From contig CM065694.1 of NCBI GenBank assembly GCA_017654935.2, positions 4,409,215 to 4,473,214 on the forward strand: DNA of 64,000 nucleotides, in the 5' to 3' direction. This stretch comes from Phymorhynchus buccinoides (Eukaryota > Mollusca > Gastropoda > Neogastropoda > Raphitomidae). Below the pieces are notes generated by a model. It made no database searches, was not told the DNA's origin, and saw only the letters and a list, made by a program, of their open reading frames with translations. A program made the translations under genes and the position numbers. Of the stretch, positions 43,264-56,570 are shown one piece after another. Every line of letters begins with the position of its first letter. The first letter of the stretch is position 1.

Positions 43264-45037
43264 TCAATATCAGGCCCCCCAAAACCCCCCAAATAGTTCA
43301 TCAATATCAGGACACCAAAAAAACCCTTACTTTTCTTTAAATTGTGTCTTTGATGAGCAAAAGACTTGGTGTATGTCCGCCAACTGCAAAAAGTATGTTC
43401 ACCTACAGTTTTTCCTTGTAAAAGTTGATTCTATGCAGCTAAATAAGTTTTAATGCTTATGATGTTGCAGTTGGGTTATTTCACTGCAGTTTTCATGCTT
43501 GAAAATAATTTCATGACATAGAAGGGTGTATTATGAAACAATTTGATGGCATATGTTTACAGTGACAACCAACAGTAATAATGCAAGATAACCATAATAG
43601 GGAAGGAGTTCACTGGAAATTTTGCAAGAAGGCTGTACTTGGTGTTTTAAAAAGACATCACAGTCAATAAAAATTATATTTTCATATGAACAAATTTGTT
43701 TTTGCACAAAAATGATTTTCTGTATTGTCACAACCAACAGTTTTTGTTCAAATAATTGAAGTAAAAAAAAAAAAAAAAACGAATTCATGTGGATGTCTTT
43801 GCAAAAATGATACCAAAATGCATTGATCACTAATTTATCACATATGTACACCAAATTGAAGCACAAAATACCAATTGTGTCTGCTAGATCTTGCATTATG
43901 TGCAGTCACTGTTGGTTGTCACTCTGGACATACCTGCTCGTTGTCACTTTTCACCTTTTGTCACAGGTTCTTTAAATATATGTCGTATCAATGAAATAAA
44001 ACCTACATTGCCTGCGTTTTTACGACAATTGATACACTTAAAGAAGGTTGATAGATATGTACACCAGCTGGACATGCTTCAGGATAAACGTAATGCAAAG
44101 TGGTTACCATATAACGCTGTCATTACTATTAGTGTTTGAGGTATAGCTGTTACAATAGGGAAGTGGGCTGTGCTGGATCTGTATCCAAATCGCTACTGCT
44201 ATCATTTTCGAAAAAAAATCATTTCAGTGCTTGTTTGACTGCTTTTTTTAATTTTTTATGTCAAATCTGTAAACATATTTATTTTAAGAAAAGTTAATTG
44301 CATAGCAATAATGAACATACTATTATTATGTTATAACAGCGAAAATAATTACTTGTATGAATAGAGTGATAACGAGGGGGAGGGGTCTTGAGAATGGACA
44401 ATGGGTGAGTGGGTATATAATTGTAAAAGAAACCTCTATTAGCAGGTGATGTATTCTTGTAGGCTTTGATTTATAGGTATTATGTTTGTATATGAAAAAA
44501 ATGAAGTTGTATGCATATGTAAACACTACGCCTATTTGCTCATTTTCCGATGCTATGGTGTAATTGGATTGTTAATAAGCTGTTCATACTTATTGATGAT
44601 GCTTGCATAATTTGTGTTTGTATGTGCAAATCATTGAAGAAAAGAGAACCTTCTTTGCAAGGGGCATAAACAAAAAAAACTAAAATCTGCTTCTGACTCA
44701 CTGCTAGGTGGCATGAGCAGTTCAGTCCTAAACGTATTGCCTTGTCGTGTCGGCAAGAAGTACAGTGTAGTATAAAGCCCCATGAGTTTTGTTGGCATCG
44801 ATTTACAGTGAATTTGAACTTTGATATTTTAAACACTTTGAGGAATAATGTTTTTAATTTATCGAATCAAAAACATTACTCTTGTCACCAAGCCACTTCT
44901 GTCTACCCTTTAAAATGTTCAACCACTTTAGTTCAACCAAACCAAAGTCGTAAATACTGTACGCACCATTTTTTTTTCAACTAGTGTAAATCATTTTATA
45001 TAGACTTTTTGTCAAAATGTAGAGTTTACTTACTGAC

Positions 45038-45190
45038 CTTTTCACTGGGTATGAATTTGTTGTTGTCGCTGTCTTGAGCAAGAGTGGACCGTCCATCTGT
45101 TCTCAGGCTCACACACAGCTCAGTATCCTGGATCGAGCCCATAAGTTCCAGCGGTCGGGGTTTGCTATGGGCTGCATCCATTCTGAGCAT
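45038..45190 (-). CDS. ZU5-UPA gene B, UPA-region exon
   Basis: Counterpart of 16305-16457: same length (153 bp), same splice signals and, as far as I can see, the same sequence. In B the following exons (UPA second half, death fold and tail) are not found between here and the GIMAP-A exons, so the gene is either cut by the gap or truncated. Confidence 0.65.
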
Positions 45191-45430
45191 CTGTCAACAA
45201 TATCAACTACAAAGTAAACCAGGGTCCTTTCCTTGCAAACTTCGTCACATTATTTGAATCCATCGTTGTAACTGCAGCCCACCACTTGTCAAATAATGTT
45301 ATTCTAAGACAGACTGAAATTCTTTTAACAAAAGGAGATTGATTATTGTTTATATTGGAGCCTACAGAAAGAAGAGAAAAAAAGAAAACAGAGGGTAAAG
45401 AATCAAATACTTGAAGACACGACTCTAACA

Positions 45431-45487
45431 CAGAGAGAGAGAGAGAGGGGGAGAGAAAGGGAGAGAGAGAGAGAGAGGAGAGAGAGG

Positions 45488-45518
<31 letters not shown>

Positions 45519-45538
45519 AAGAGAGAGGGAGAGAGAGA
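45431..45538. repeat. (AG)n purine tract next to a ZU5-B splice donor
   Basis: Differs from the module A tract in the number and placing of GGG interruptions. Confidence 0.95.
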
Positions 45539-45544
45539 GCATAC

Positions 45545-47591
45545 CTTTTCAAAGTCCTGATGTTTCAGCCTCCAATCCCAGATGTTGAGTTGAACCGTGG
45601 TCTTGTCCTCCATTTCAAACTTTCCACTGACAACAGCGTACAAGTCAGGAGGTATCTTGTCCTTTTTCTTGCAGCTTTTACACACGAAGTATGCACTGAA
45701 TGACGTTGTCCTTGCGACAATCCACTTGTTGAATCCAGCCAGCACACAGCATGGCTTGTCCAGCCCAGTGTTACGTTCAAAAGAACAGAGTGATGGTATG
45801 ATTCCCCACTTTTCCTTTTCAAGAGTGCCTTCTTCATTGACAAACACATGATACACGAAGACTGTGGCAGCTGGGTCAGGATTCAAAGGCAGACCATGGG
45901 GCAAAATGATTGAAACAGGCTTTTGAAACTTGATGCACCCTGTGGTTTTGTACTCAACAAGAGGGCTGATAATTTCTTCATCATCACTGAGATGCAGCTT
46001 GCCATGAATGTATTCAATATCTGCACAAACAGCTGCTTGGATGTGAAATTCGTGAATATTACACTCATCAACGGAAATGGCTCCCGGTGGTATGCTTAAC
46101 ACCACGTCGGAATTCAGCAGCTGAAAGGTACCTCCAGTGGCAGAAGAAGCTGTAAAACAACCCAGCCATTTCATGGAGAAAACGGGACATGTGATGTCGA
46201 TATGTCTTCTTTCTGGACCAGTAACACTGCAGTCACCTGAATCGTCTGACTCTTCAGAAGTCTCCTCACAGCTCTCTCTTTCCTGAGTTTGTTCTCCTTT
46301 CTCTTTCTTAGGGTCTGACTCATCTGTGTGCCTTTTGGTATGTTCTTCTTCTTTTGTCTTCTTCATTAGTTTATCTTCTGATTCCCCAATTCCTCTTTTT
46401 TTCTCTAGATCATTTGGCAGTTCCATAGTTCCCTTTGGTGGTATCTGCTCTTGTTCTGTTCCTTTCAATGGATGCATGCCATGAAGCAATGTTAGACCTT
46501 TGTTTGTACATGTCATTTCTTGGTCTGATGAACACACACTATCTGACATATTCTTTGCAAATACGTCTTCTTTTGTTATGTTAGTTTCCTCAAGTGATTC
46601 CTCTAGTTCCGTAACGTGCACATTCAGCTTTTTCAGTGTCTCTGTTTTTATCATTATTAACTCCTGTCTCATTTTCCTCACCTCTTCTAGACACTCCAAG
46701 GGCGATTCCTTTATACCCCATATGTATCTTCGTAGATCAATCAATTCCATCAACTGTCCATGCTTTTCCATGGACTCATTTTGATCCATTATCAATTCTT
46801 CCTCATCTGTTCTCAAATTCTGCAGCTTCTGTGCAGATAGTTTTTGACTCTTCATTGTCAGCTTCAACTTCTTCATGGTCTCGTTAATGACTTCAAGCTC
46901 CATTGCTGACTCTCTTTTCTTCTTCATTAGATCTTCTGCTAGGTACAATATTTTCACCGACTCTTCTACTAGTGTTACCTCTTCAGCTGACTTACTATCT
47001 TTCAGCTGCTCTACCGATCTCTCTTCAGAGCATAGTTTTGAAAGTAAATCGTTTACTTGGTCTGCCTTCTCTAGCACTAGTAGTAATTCTTCTATTTCTT
47101 GCTCCTTTTCAGACTCTTCTACAAAGTCTCGCTTTTTCATTGGCTGTTCTTCAAGGTCTTGTTTGTTTGAGTCTTTGTCATGGTCTTGCTTCTTTGTTTC
47201 TTTTTCCGGGTCTTGCTTCTTTGTTTGTTTTCCAGGTGTTGCTATTTGGACTCTGTGTCTAAGTCTTGCTCCTTGGAAGGCTTTTCTGGTTCCAACTCCT
47301 TCAAAATCATCCAACGCCATCTTCACTGACTGAATTGTCAGACTCAGAATTTGTATTGGGTCTTTTTCCTGCTGCCTTAACTTACATAGACGATCTGTCC
47401 TTTCTCTTGCAGTTTCTACTAGGTCTAGTTTCTCCATTAGCGTTGCCTTCTTCAGATTTTGCAGCATCGCTGAAATGTCTTTTTTGGTTCGCCACTTCAT
47501 CAACTTTTCCATCTCCGGACTCTTTTGTAACTGCGTTGATATCACCTTCTTCACATAATATTCTTCTTCAGGTGGGTTCAGTGTTTTTTTG
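45545..47591 (-). CDS. ZU5-UPA gene B, main exon: coiled coil plus ZU5 domain
   Basis: Same architecture and the same 2047-bp length as 16810-18856, open throughout, with coiled coil, acidic linker, ZU5 (GGTFQLLNSDVVLSIPPGAI) and UPA start. While scanning I found only one base change against A, in GTG AAG versus GTG AAA (synonymous). The exon is therefore either very recently duplicated, homogenised by gene conversion, or the other allele. The C-terminal UPA/death exons are not seen for this copy, so a complete product is uncertain. Confidence 0.8.

Positions 47592-47594
<3 letters not shown>

Positions 47595-47666
<72 letters not shown>
47595..47666. repeat. (CA)n microsatellite at the ZU5-B main-exon acceptor
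   Basis: 72 bp against about 50 bp in A; (TG)n on the coding strand just before CAG. Confidence 0.97.
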
Positions 47667-47669
<3 letters not shown>

Positions 47670-47735
47670 TGGGAGAAAAAGTAAATCAGCACAATTTATA
47701 TGATTTATATATCATCCAACGCCATCTTCACTGAC

Positions 47736-47806
47736 TGAATTGTCAGACTCAGAATTTGCTGCTTGAAGCACTGCATTTGATTCGTGTCATTGTCAAGTTT
47801 GTCCAC
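47736..47806 (-). CDS. Candidate ZU5-B exon (71 bp)
   Basis: Exact counterpart of 18979-19049 with the same acceptor, frame and donor candidate. Confidence 0.4.
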
Positions 47807-48049
47807 CTGGAAAAAGACAGAATTAAATGTCGAAAATTCGGTAAAATGTTATCTTGTTTGTTGGTGTTTTTAGTCTGACAGTTTTATATATATATATATT
47901 TTTTTTTTGTTGAACACGGAACATTACTCAAAGTTAACGTTAACTCTGTGTCCAATGTCTTTATTTGTGAACCTCAGAAACAAAAGCAGCTAAGGTTAAC
48001 TTTGAGTAATGTTCGTGTTAAAAAATAAAATAAAAATTATATAAATTGT

Positions 48050-49790
48050 GCTGATTTACTTTTTCTCCCAATGGGGGAGGGACAGTAGTGCCTTATGCAA
48101 AGACAGCTGTTTGGATCTTGAGAATATCTCATCAGTTTGTATAAACGATCAAACATTGAGGAAGAAAAAAAAAAACACCATTAAACTTTCCTCTTATGTA
48201 TATATATATAATTTGCTTTGATAAAAAAAATTGGTATCCAATGTATGTTTTGTGAACCTAAGAAACAAACTCAATTACTTTAACTTTAACTTTATGATTT
48301 GTGTTCTGAAAAGAAGAAAAGAAAATGTGCTGATTTACTTTTTCTCCCAATGGGGGAGATAGACAATGCCTATGCAAAGACAGCTGTTTCGTCTTCGTGA
48401 AAGACTCTTCAGTCTGCATGTTGGCCTGCAATGTTGTCCACAGTGAATGTTCAAGCTGAGCCAGAAGACTTTCTACAGGAGAAAGGTTGTCCTCTTAGCA
48501 CCAGATTGAAAGTCCACAATAAAAGCAAACCAGCACTTAATTCAACAGAAATGGTAAAAATCTTATATAAAATAACAAAAATAATAATGTTCTAAAATTA
48601 CAATCCCTTGAAGAGATTAGAAGAGATGGAATGCCATGTTGGTGGATCCAGTGAAGGATTCAAAAAGGGAGGTCACAGAAATCGTAGTTAACACCAACAG
48701 ACACCCGGTGAGGAGGAATGTAGAGAGGCGTGCTTGGATCAGGTAGACTGATGCGCTTTCCTTCTTCGGTAAGATAATATAAACGATCAAAAATTGAAGA
48801 AGAAAAAACAAACACACCATTAAACTTTCCTCTTATGTATATATATATAATTTGCTTTGATAAGAAAAATTTGTATCCAATGTATGTTTTGTGAACCTAA
48901 GAAACAAACTCAATTACTTTAACTTTAACTTTATGATTTGTGTTCTGAAAAGAAGAAAAGAAAATGTGCTGATTTACTTTTTCTCCCAATACATATATAA
49001 GAACAAATCGTAAAGTTAAAATTAAATTTATTGAGTTTCTTTCTTAGGTTCACAAACTTATACATTGGACACAAACAAAGTTTTATTAAAGCAAACTATA
49101 TATATAAGAGGAAAGCTTAATGGTGTGGTTGTTTTTTCTTCTTCAATTCTTGTACGTTTATATCATACTTCGAAGAAGGAAAGCGCATCAGTCTACCTGA
49201 TCCAGGCACACCTCTCTACATTCCTCCTCACCGGGAGTATGTTGGTGTTTACTACGATTTCTATGACCTCCCCTATTGAATCCTTCACTGGATCCACCAA
49301 CATGGCATCCCATCTCTTCTACTCTCTTCGAGGGATTGTAATTTTAGAACATTATTATTTTTGTTATTTTACACAAGATTTTTATCATTTCTTTTGAATT
49401 AAGTGCTGGTTTGCTTTTATTGTGGACTTTCAATCTGGTGCAAAGAGGACAACCTTTCTTTTGGAGAAAGTCTTCTAGCTCAGTTTTGCAGGCCGATATG
49501 CAGACTGAAGAGTCTTTCTCAAAGACGAAACAGCTGTCTTTGCATAGGCATTGTCTATCTCCCCCATTGGGAGAAAAAGTAAATCAGCACATTATTTTCT
49601 TTTATTCTTTTCAGAACACAGAACAAATCGTAAAGTTAAAATTAAATTTATTGAGTTTCTTTCTTAGGTTCACAAACTTATACATTGGACACAAACAAAG
49701 TTTTATTAAAGCAAACTGTATATATAAGAGGAAAGTTTAATGGTGTGGTTTGTTTTTTCTTCTTCAATTTTTGTACGTTTATATATATAT
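48050..49790. repeat. Nested direct and inverted repeats with exon-like pieces, copy B
   Basis: Counterpart of 19300-21050, with the same arms and only small indels. The inverted exon copy is on the plus strand at about 49460-49580. Confidence 0.75.
48339..48472 (-). CDS. Candidate upstream ZU5-B exon (coiled-coil segment)
   Basis: Counterpart of 19583-19716: 134 bp, same splice sites, open frame, one visible change (LEHSLWTT instead of LENSLWTT). Confidence 0.4.
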
Positions 49791-49884
49791 ATATGCTGGT
49801 TTGCTTTTATTGTGGATTTTCGATTTGATGCAAAGAAGACACCATTCTCTTGTAGAATGTCTTGGTTGCTCAAGTTGGCATCCA

Positions 49885-52001
49885 CTGGACAGTCAAATTG
49901 CAGGCCAATCATGCAAGAAAAGCTTAAAACACAGACAGGAATTGAATCATTAAAAAAAGAAAATGGGGATACAGCAACAACTGATGATGAAAAAGCAAGC
50001 ACATTAAATAACTTTTTATCCAGTGTTTTTACGAGAGAGGACAATACAAATCTTCCTAATTTGGGTAAAGCTAAAAAATAAAATGGTAAGACATGAAAGA
50101 CGTTAATATAAGAGTAGAAACCGTAGCAAAGAACCTTAAAGAACTGGATGTATCCAAGGCTCAAGGTCCTGACCAAATACCTCCCAAGGTATTCAAAGAA
50201 CATGCAAGCGAGATATGTGTACCTTTAACTAAACTATTTACCAAACAATGGAACATGGGGTAATACCTGATTACTGGAAGAAAGCTGAATTGTTGCTATT
50301 TTGAAAGAAAGGGTCAAGGTCAGATCCAGGTAATTATAGACCAGTAAGTCTCACTTGTGTAACATGTAAAGTAATGGAATCTATTTTACATGACAATATT
50401 GTTCAGTTTTTAACAGACAATAATCTATTTTCAGACTGTCAACATGGTTTTAGGAATAAAATATATTGTGTTACCCAGCTACTACAAGTAATAGAACATT
50501 TTACTAATATGTTAGACAATGGAGAATCTTTAGATGTGACTTTAGAAAGGCTTTTGACTCTGTCCCGCACGAGAGATTACTAATTAAATTGTCAGCGTAT
50601 GGAATAGAAGGCAAATTATTACAGTGGATAACAATATTCTTGTCTTAAAGAACTCAACGGGTTAGAGTTAGTAAGTCTTATTCAGAGGAAGCAAAGGTCT
50701 GCAGTGGTATTCCCCAAGGTAGCATAATTATTAGACCCTGACTTATTCACAACATTCATAAATGATCTACTAGATAACATAAGTAGCGATTGTAAGATCT
50801 AAGCTGACGACACTAAAATATACAACCATTCTAACTACAAAGATATATTAAAGATTTGTACACTTTAGAGCAGTGGTCAAACATTTGGAACTTGTATTTT
50901 AGAGTTAAAAAAATGTAAGGTAATGCATTACAGGAAACGTAACCCAAAACATGGATATTTCATGAAACTTAATAACAGTGCTGATAAAATTGAAGAAAGT
51001 GAACAAGAAAAAGATTTGGGTATAGCTTTTGACGCCACATTAAGTTTTGATGAACATAATGCAATGTTATTAAAAAGGCAAATCAAATATTAGGACTAAT
51101 GAAAGGTCTTTTAATTATTTGAATAAAGAAGTATTTGTGAAGTTGTATAAGGCATTAGTCAGACCACATCTTGAATATGGTAATGTAGTATGGTTACTGT
51201 CTCTTAAGCGACAAGGTATTTTTTTGGAAAAGGTCCAAAGAAGAGCGACTAAATTAGCAAAAGCACGTAAAAACAAGACTTACGAAGAAAGACTTAGCTT
51301 TCTGAAACTGCCTTCACTAAAGGGGAGAAGGGTGAGAGGTGATCTCATTCAAGTATATAATTTCTTTAATCATATATAAAACATTGACTTACAAGAATTT
51401 TTGGTGTTAAGTTCTGTAGATAAAACAAGAAATAGTTGTGTGTTGTTTCCGTTCCCCAGGTTAAACGCTCTTGGGGCACACCCAGTGCCATGAGAACATT
51501 TCGCATGGCCTTGTGTGGGAAGATTACGTGTATGACTGCTTTTAAAGGGCCCCGCCACATGGGCGGCCATACTCCGACTTCAAGGGACTTCGCTCCATTC
51601 ATGGAGCCACCCACACATTCACTCCACCCGTGGAGTAACAACAACCAACAATTCTTTACAGCGTGAAGGGAGAACTGCCACTGGTAAAGACAGCTTCCAT
51701 TGGGCACAGCGACATCATTTTAATATTGGCCATGGGTCGATTTCACTTGCATCACATGTACAGACACAGTGAATAGCCAAGGACCCTTGGCCACTACAAC
51801 AAGGAATAGTGATGGGAAGGTGTTTTTTTCAAAAGCATTTTAAGACTAACAATCCAAATGTTTCGTTTTGTAACAGAGTCGTTCAATTTTGGAATTGTTT
51901 ACCATCTAACATTAAGACTGCACCAAGTACTACTGGTAATATGTTTAAAAATCTTCCGGATAAAGAACCATTCATAAAATGTTTTTTTAAAGGAATTTGA
52001 C
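49885..52001 (+). mobile_element. CR1/Jockey-like LINE, heavily mutated, copy B
   Basis: Same fragments, stops and frameshifts as 21130-23245, including the SINE-like insertion (about 51440-51800). Shared lesions show that it was already dead before the modules separated. Confidence 0.85.
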
Positions 52002-52233
52002 GAATAGAAATATTGGCCATTCCTATTTCTTTATTTGTAGCATTGGAAAATTTGCAAACCACCAATACAAATACTCAACAATAACAAAATCAAGATATAA
52101 GAAAAATGATAGGGCATACAAGGGCAGCGAGGCCCATATCAAGCCCTGATCACTAATGCTACTACTAGGTGACACGTTTGTTGTTTAATTTGTTTAGCTT
52201 GTTGTCACACTTTGTTTTTCAAAAGCCCAAAGA

Positions 52234-53865
52234 TTACCTTCTAAACAACCCAGCGATTGCCTTCAAACCTGAGTCTGCCTTTTTCAGCCAGTCTGATTCC
52301 TTGTTTTTGGCTATGTCTTCTTTCACCCTGTTCATCTCCTCACGATAGGCTTCCTCTCTTCTTGTTTGGTCTTTCTTTAGTTCTTCACGTCTCTGTTCTT
52401 CCAGTGTTTCTATTTCTTTTTGTTTTTCCTCTTTTCTTCTTTGGTCTTTCCTCTCTTCTTCACGTCTCTGTTCTTCCCGCTTTTCTATTTCTTTTTGTTG
52501 TTCCTCTCTTCTTCTTTGGTCTTTCCTTTCTTCTTCACGTATCTGTTCTTCCAGTTTTTCTATTTCGTTTTGCGTTTCAATCAATTTTTCCTTTCTTCTT
52601 TGGTCTTTCTTCTCTTCTTCACGTCTCTGTTCTTCCAGTTGTTCTATTTCTTTTTGGTTTTCCTCTCTTCTTCTGTCGTCTTTCTTCTTTTCTTCACGTT
52701 TCTGTTCTTCCTTTTTTTCTATTTCTTTTTGTTTTTGAATCAATTCTTCCTCTCTTCTTTCTTGGTTTTTCTTCTCTTCTTCACGTCCATGTTCTTCCAG
52801 TCTTTCCATTTCTTTTTGTTTTTCAATCAATTCTTCCTCTCTTCTTTTTTGGTCTTTCTCGTTTTCTTCACGTCTCTGTTCTTTCAGTTTTTCTATTTCT
52901 TTTTGTTTTTCATGCAATTCTTCCTCTCTTCTTCTTTTGTCTTTCTTCTCTTCTTCACATCTCTGTTTTTCCAGTCTTTCCATTTCTTTTTGTTTTTCAA
53001 TCAATTCTTCCCCCTTTCTTTTTTGGTCTTTCTTCTCTTCATGTGTCTGTTCTTCCAGTTTTTCTTTTTCTTCTTGTTTTTGAATCAATTCTCTTCTTTC
53101 GTTTTCCCTTTCTTCATTCAAATAGGACATCTCTTCTCTTAACCTCTCGCTCACCGATTTAAGTTCCATATCTTTCAATTTCATTTTCTCCTCGCTGAGT
53201 GCCTTGGCCTTGGCCCTTTCCTGGTAGATTTTTTCCTCTTCTTGAGCTCTCTTTTGTTTTTCCATTTCTCGTTCTCTTTCTTTCTTTTCAGTTTCAGCTG
53301 TCAGTTTTTGAAGACTCTCTGTAGTTTCAATAAGTTTGGTCATGAGATTAGAGATGTGTTGCGCCTGTTCTGGATCTTTCGTGGTGACTTTGGCCAGTCT
53401 TCTCTCCACTTCCTTTTCAAAGTCTTGTCCTACAGAGGCATACTTTGGACATTTGTAGCTTCCATAAGCCGTTTTCATTCTCCTCACCTCATCCAGAAGT
53501 TGTTCCACTTGCTTTTTGTTCTTCTTGTCGATGTTGTTGAACACAAAACACCTGTGTCCACACTTATCAAGCACTTGGATCAGTTCTTTGGGAGCTCTTT
53601 TCAGCAGTTCTGCCAGTGTAATCTTTTCCCTCTCCAAGTCATCCCCACCTGTAAAAACAACTATCATGTAATTTGTAATGTCATCATCGAACAAAGCTTT
53701 CAGCCTGAGAAAAACCCCAATCTCTTCAGCAGTGAAACGTCCAAGGCGGATGACGTAGAGGATGGCGTGAGGACCCGGGTGCATGCAGGCAACGGCTTGC
53801 ACGATGGTGGTGGCTATTTCTTGATTGGAGAGCTTAGTGTCATACAGGCCAGGGCAGTCCATCAA
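52234..53865 (-). CDS. GIMAP/AIG1-type GTPase B, main exon (G3-G5 plus coiled coil)
   Basis: Same acceptor and layout as copy A: LMDCPGLYD, HAILYVIRLGRFTAEE, FTGGDDLE, RCFVFNN, then the coiled coil and the C-terminal LKKADSGLKAIAGLFRR. Nine coiled-coil repeats against eight in A. Substitutions cluster in the helical part after G5 (for example DFEKEVERRLAKV for YLEREVGRRLAKV, and HISNLMTKLIETTESLQ for HIFNLMTKFIETTEIVQ) and near the conserved box (EEIGVFLRLKALFDDD for EEIRGFLRLKTLFNDD). The GTPase motifs themselves are unchanged. This looks like functional divergence under retained GTP binding. Confidence 0.9.
   Translation of the reverse strand: MMDCPGLYDTKLSNQEIATTIVQAVACMHPGPHAILYVIRLGRFTAEEIGVFLRLKALFDDDITNYMIVVFTGGDDLEREKITLAELLKRAPKELIQVLDKCGHRCFVFNNIDKKNKKQVEQLLDEVRRMKTAYGSYKCPKYASVGQDFEKEVERRLAKVTTKDPEQAQHISNLMTKLIETTESLQKLTAETEKKEREREMEKQKRAQEEEKIYQERAKAKALSEEKMKLKDMELKSVSERLREEMSYLNEERENERRELIQKQEEKEKLEEQTHEEKKDQKRKGEELIEKQKEMERLEKQRCEEEKKDKRRREEELHEKQKEIEKLKEQRREENEKDQKRREEELIEKQKEMERLEEHGREEEKKNQERREEELIQKQKEIEKKEEQKREEKKKDDRRREENQKEIEQLEEQRREEEKKDQRRKEKLIETQNEIEKLEEQIREEERKDQRRREEQQKEIEKREEQRREEERKDQRRKEEKQKEIETLEEQRREELKKDQTRREEAYREEMNRVKEDIAKNKESDWLKKADSGLKAIAGLFRR
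52345..53090 (-). repeat. Coding repeat array in GIMAP-B (9 units)
   Basis: Nine units of 24-29 residues; the extra one (KQKEIETLEEQRREELKKDQ) is the last before AYREEM. Confidence 0.9.
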
Positions 53866-54484
53866 CTGAAAATAAAATAAACTGTCATAACTGGAGGTAG
53901 TGGTCTTTTTTTCTTTAAAAAAAGTCGTGAGCGCTCTTATGGCAACCAGAAACATATACAATACCAATATCTGTCTACTTTTAATACGTTTAAAAACAAT
54001 AATTATATTAATGCAACAAACAAATTAACTCGATCTTTACTAATACCATTGACATCAAGGGGATGTCGAAGGAGTGAGATGGAGGCAGAGGGAGGGGGAT
54101 AGGGGCGGGTGAAAGACCTCGGTTAAAAAATTAAAACACACTTTCGGTGAGACAAACATCTGAGGCCTCATGCACTGCACATATGATGACGATGGAGGCC
54201 GCTCTCAAGTAACTAAGGACCATTAAGTAGGAAGTTTTCCGCGGAAAGGCCACAGACGATCTCAATGTTTCGTCTTCATGGATCGGAAACCTGAAGGCTG
54301 CCAAGGCCAATCCTGGATTGCATACTCTTGACCACGCTAAGGAAGAGAATCTCTTAATTGGGCGGCTGACGCTCTTCTCATCTGTACTTATGGCATACGT
54401 AACATGTCAATCACTCTATGCAAAGACTCGATGCTTTTTTAAAAGTATCCATACTTTTCAAAAATTACCTTCACTCAGTATGGA

Positions 54485-56160
54485 TTTGGAATCGGAAATA
54501 GACTGAAACTGCCCTTGCCAAAGCAGCACAAATTATGTGGTGGGAATAAAAAAAAAAACGGACAGAATTATGGCATGCAAAACGTGTCAAACAGTCTACT
54601 ACTCGATGCAAAGACTTGATACATTTTTGAAAGTATTAATACAAAACAATAGTCTACTCGTTTCCAAATGGAATGATCCGTTTAAGAAAGAATCGATCCT
54701 TTTTGTGAACGTATCGCTACTTTGTGAAAAGGATCGCGCACTTTAAAAAAGTATAGATGCTTTCCATCCTTCACAAAAATATGGATCATTTTTTAGTGAA
54801 AGTATCGATACTTTGAATCAAAACTCGCATCTGAAGTATTTTAACGGTTACTATTTACCGACTGACTAGACTGAATGAGTGCAGATTAACACACACTTGG
54901 ACAATGACTCAGCACAGCTGTATGCATACACATTTACTCATGCACACACTCACACAACCAACACACAAGACCTTACTTCATGGAACGGTGTGGAAGGGTT
55001 CAGGATGGCGCCACACCTCATCAGCCTCACAGTCAAACAGGGCTCCACAGCCGTGTCAAAAGGACACAAACTGGTAACATAACCCAAACTACCCAAGTAC
55101 TAACTTAACTAAGCAGACTGAGATGGAGCCGCAACTGTGGTGTATGGTCACAGGGGCCTCAGTCGTCTATCATCCCCACTAACCCCAAGCTACAACTCTA
55201 CAAACCCACTACTAAACTACAAGACAACAAGCACTAGTTCCCTTCCTACACTACAAGTACAACCCCTTATGTGTAGGTAAACTAGCCTAGGTCTATCCTT
55301 ATGTCCAGTAACTTGCCCCTAACAGCAACACTGCCGGCTGGAGTAACTGGAGACAGGTCTTTCCTTAACGGGGGTGCACATCCAGACTGACTGCTGTTCC
55401 TAACTCCGGCCAGTACGAGTGCAGGCCGTATGACAACAGCTCACACGAGAACTTCGCGCAACAAGACAACGCACGCTTTTTACGTGCGTCACGACACAAC
55501 ACATCTACCGAACAAGTCACATGAAAAATGATGCTCGGATATGAAACGAAACTACGTCCATTTTTTCCAACATGACTTAGCATGAAATATTCCTCGATTG
55601 TGTCTAATGCCCTTCTTGTCAGCCATTCTGTATTGCGTACGAAACGTGTCAAACACGTCATGAAAAAACTGGATGCAAACATTCAATACTTTTCGAAAAA
55701 TGTCAATACAAAACAACGCTCATTTCAAAAAGGAACAATCCCTTCAAGAAATGATCGATCATTTTCGCAAAAGTATCACTACTATGTGAAAGGGATTGTG
55801 CACTTTAAAAAAGTATGAATGTTTTCCGTACTTTATGAAAGTATGGATATTTTTAGGGAGAATGTGTGCATACCTTGCATCAATATTTTCTTGAAATGCG
55901 CATTTTACGAACTTGACCGAACGAGTCATATTAAAAATGATGCTCGGATATGAAACGAAACGGAACACCAAATTATGTAAATGTCTTTCAATATTACGGG
56001 GTCCTAAACTCTCTCCTATGGTCCTCAGTTATGTCTAATGATCTTCTCGTCGCTTTTTAGCTATTCTGTCCGTTTATTTTATTCCTGCCAAGTAATTTGT
56101 GCTGCTTTGGCAAGTGCAGTTTCGGTTAATTTTCGATTCCAGATTTATAGGCCTATGTGT
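54485..56160. repeat. Foldback repeat, copy B
   Basis: Same inverted arms as 25835-26838 (left about 54485-54570, right about 56065-56160), with the insertion 54834-55501 inside. Confidence 0.7.
54830..55505. mobile_element. Solo-LTR-like insertion (54834-55501), only in copy B
   Basis: CATC at 54830-54833 and again at 55502-55505 flanks 668 bp that begins TGAAGTATT and ends CACAACA. TG..CA ends plus a 4-bp duplication are the marks of an LTR retroelement insertion reduced by LTR recombination. Module A has a continuous sequence here. The family was not identified and no coding part is present. Confidence 0.65.
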
Positions 56161-56406
56161 TCATTTTTAGATACTCTGCAAAACTGGGAAACGCTCAATC
56201 CTTTCACATCGATCCATTTGGAACAGAGCCATGCCAAATATGGATACTTTTCAAAAGGTTTTTACAAAGTATCGAGTGTTTGCATCAAGTTTTTACATCG
56301 AGTGTTTGACACATTTTGTACGCCATATCAAGGTTTATAATGCTTTCAAGTGATTCATTAAGATTTTTGTCTGACATTGTGTGCATTTGAAAGACAATCA
56401 TAATAC

Positions 56407-56570
56407 CTCGATAATTCGTCCACCCTTTTCAACTATCTGCAGATCGCACACTCCAGTAACAGAACTGAAGTCGAGTCCTGATGCAAACTTCTTTTCTCCC
56501 AGAATAGTATTTCCGGTGGTGCTTTTTCCACTTCCGGTTTTTCCAAGCATCAACATCCGAAAGACTTCGT
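56407..56570 (-). CDS. GIMAP/AIG1-type GTPase B, P-loop exon (G1)
   Basis: 164 bp with the same signals and phases as 30651-30814. Translation [20 protein letters not shown], then [15 protein letters not shown], against [15 protein letters not shown] in A. The P-loop is intact. The upstream exons that copy A could use are not visible between here and the end of the window. Confidence 0.88.
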
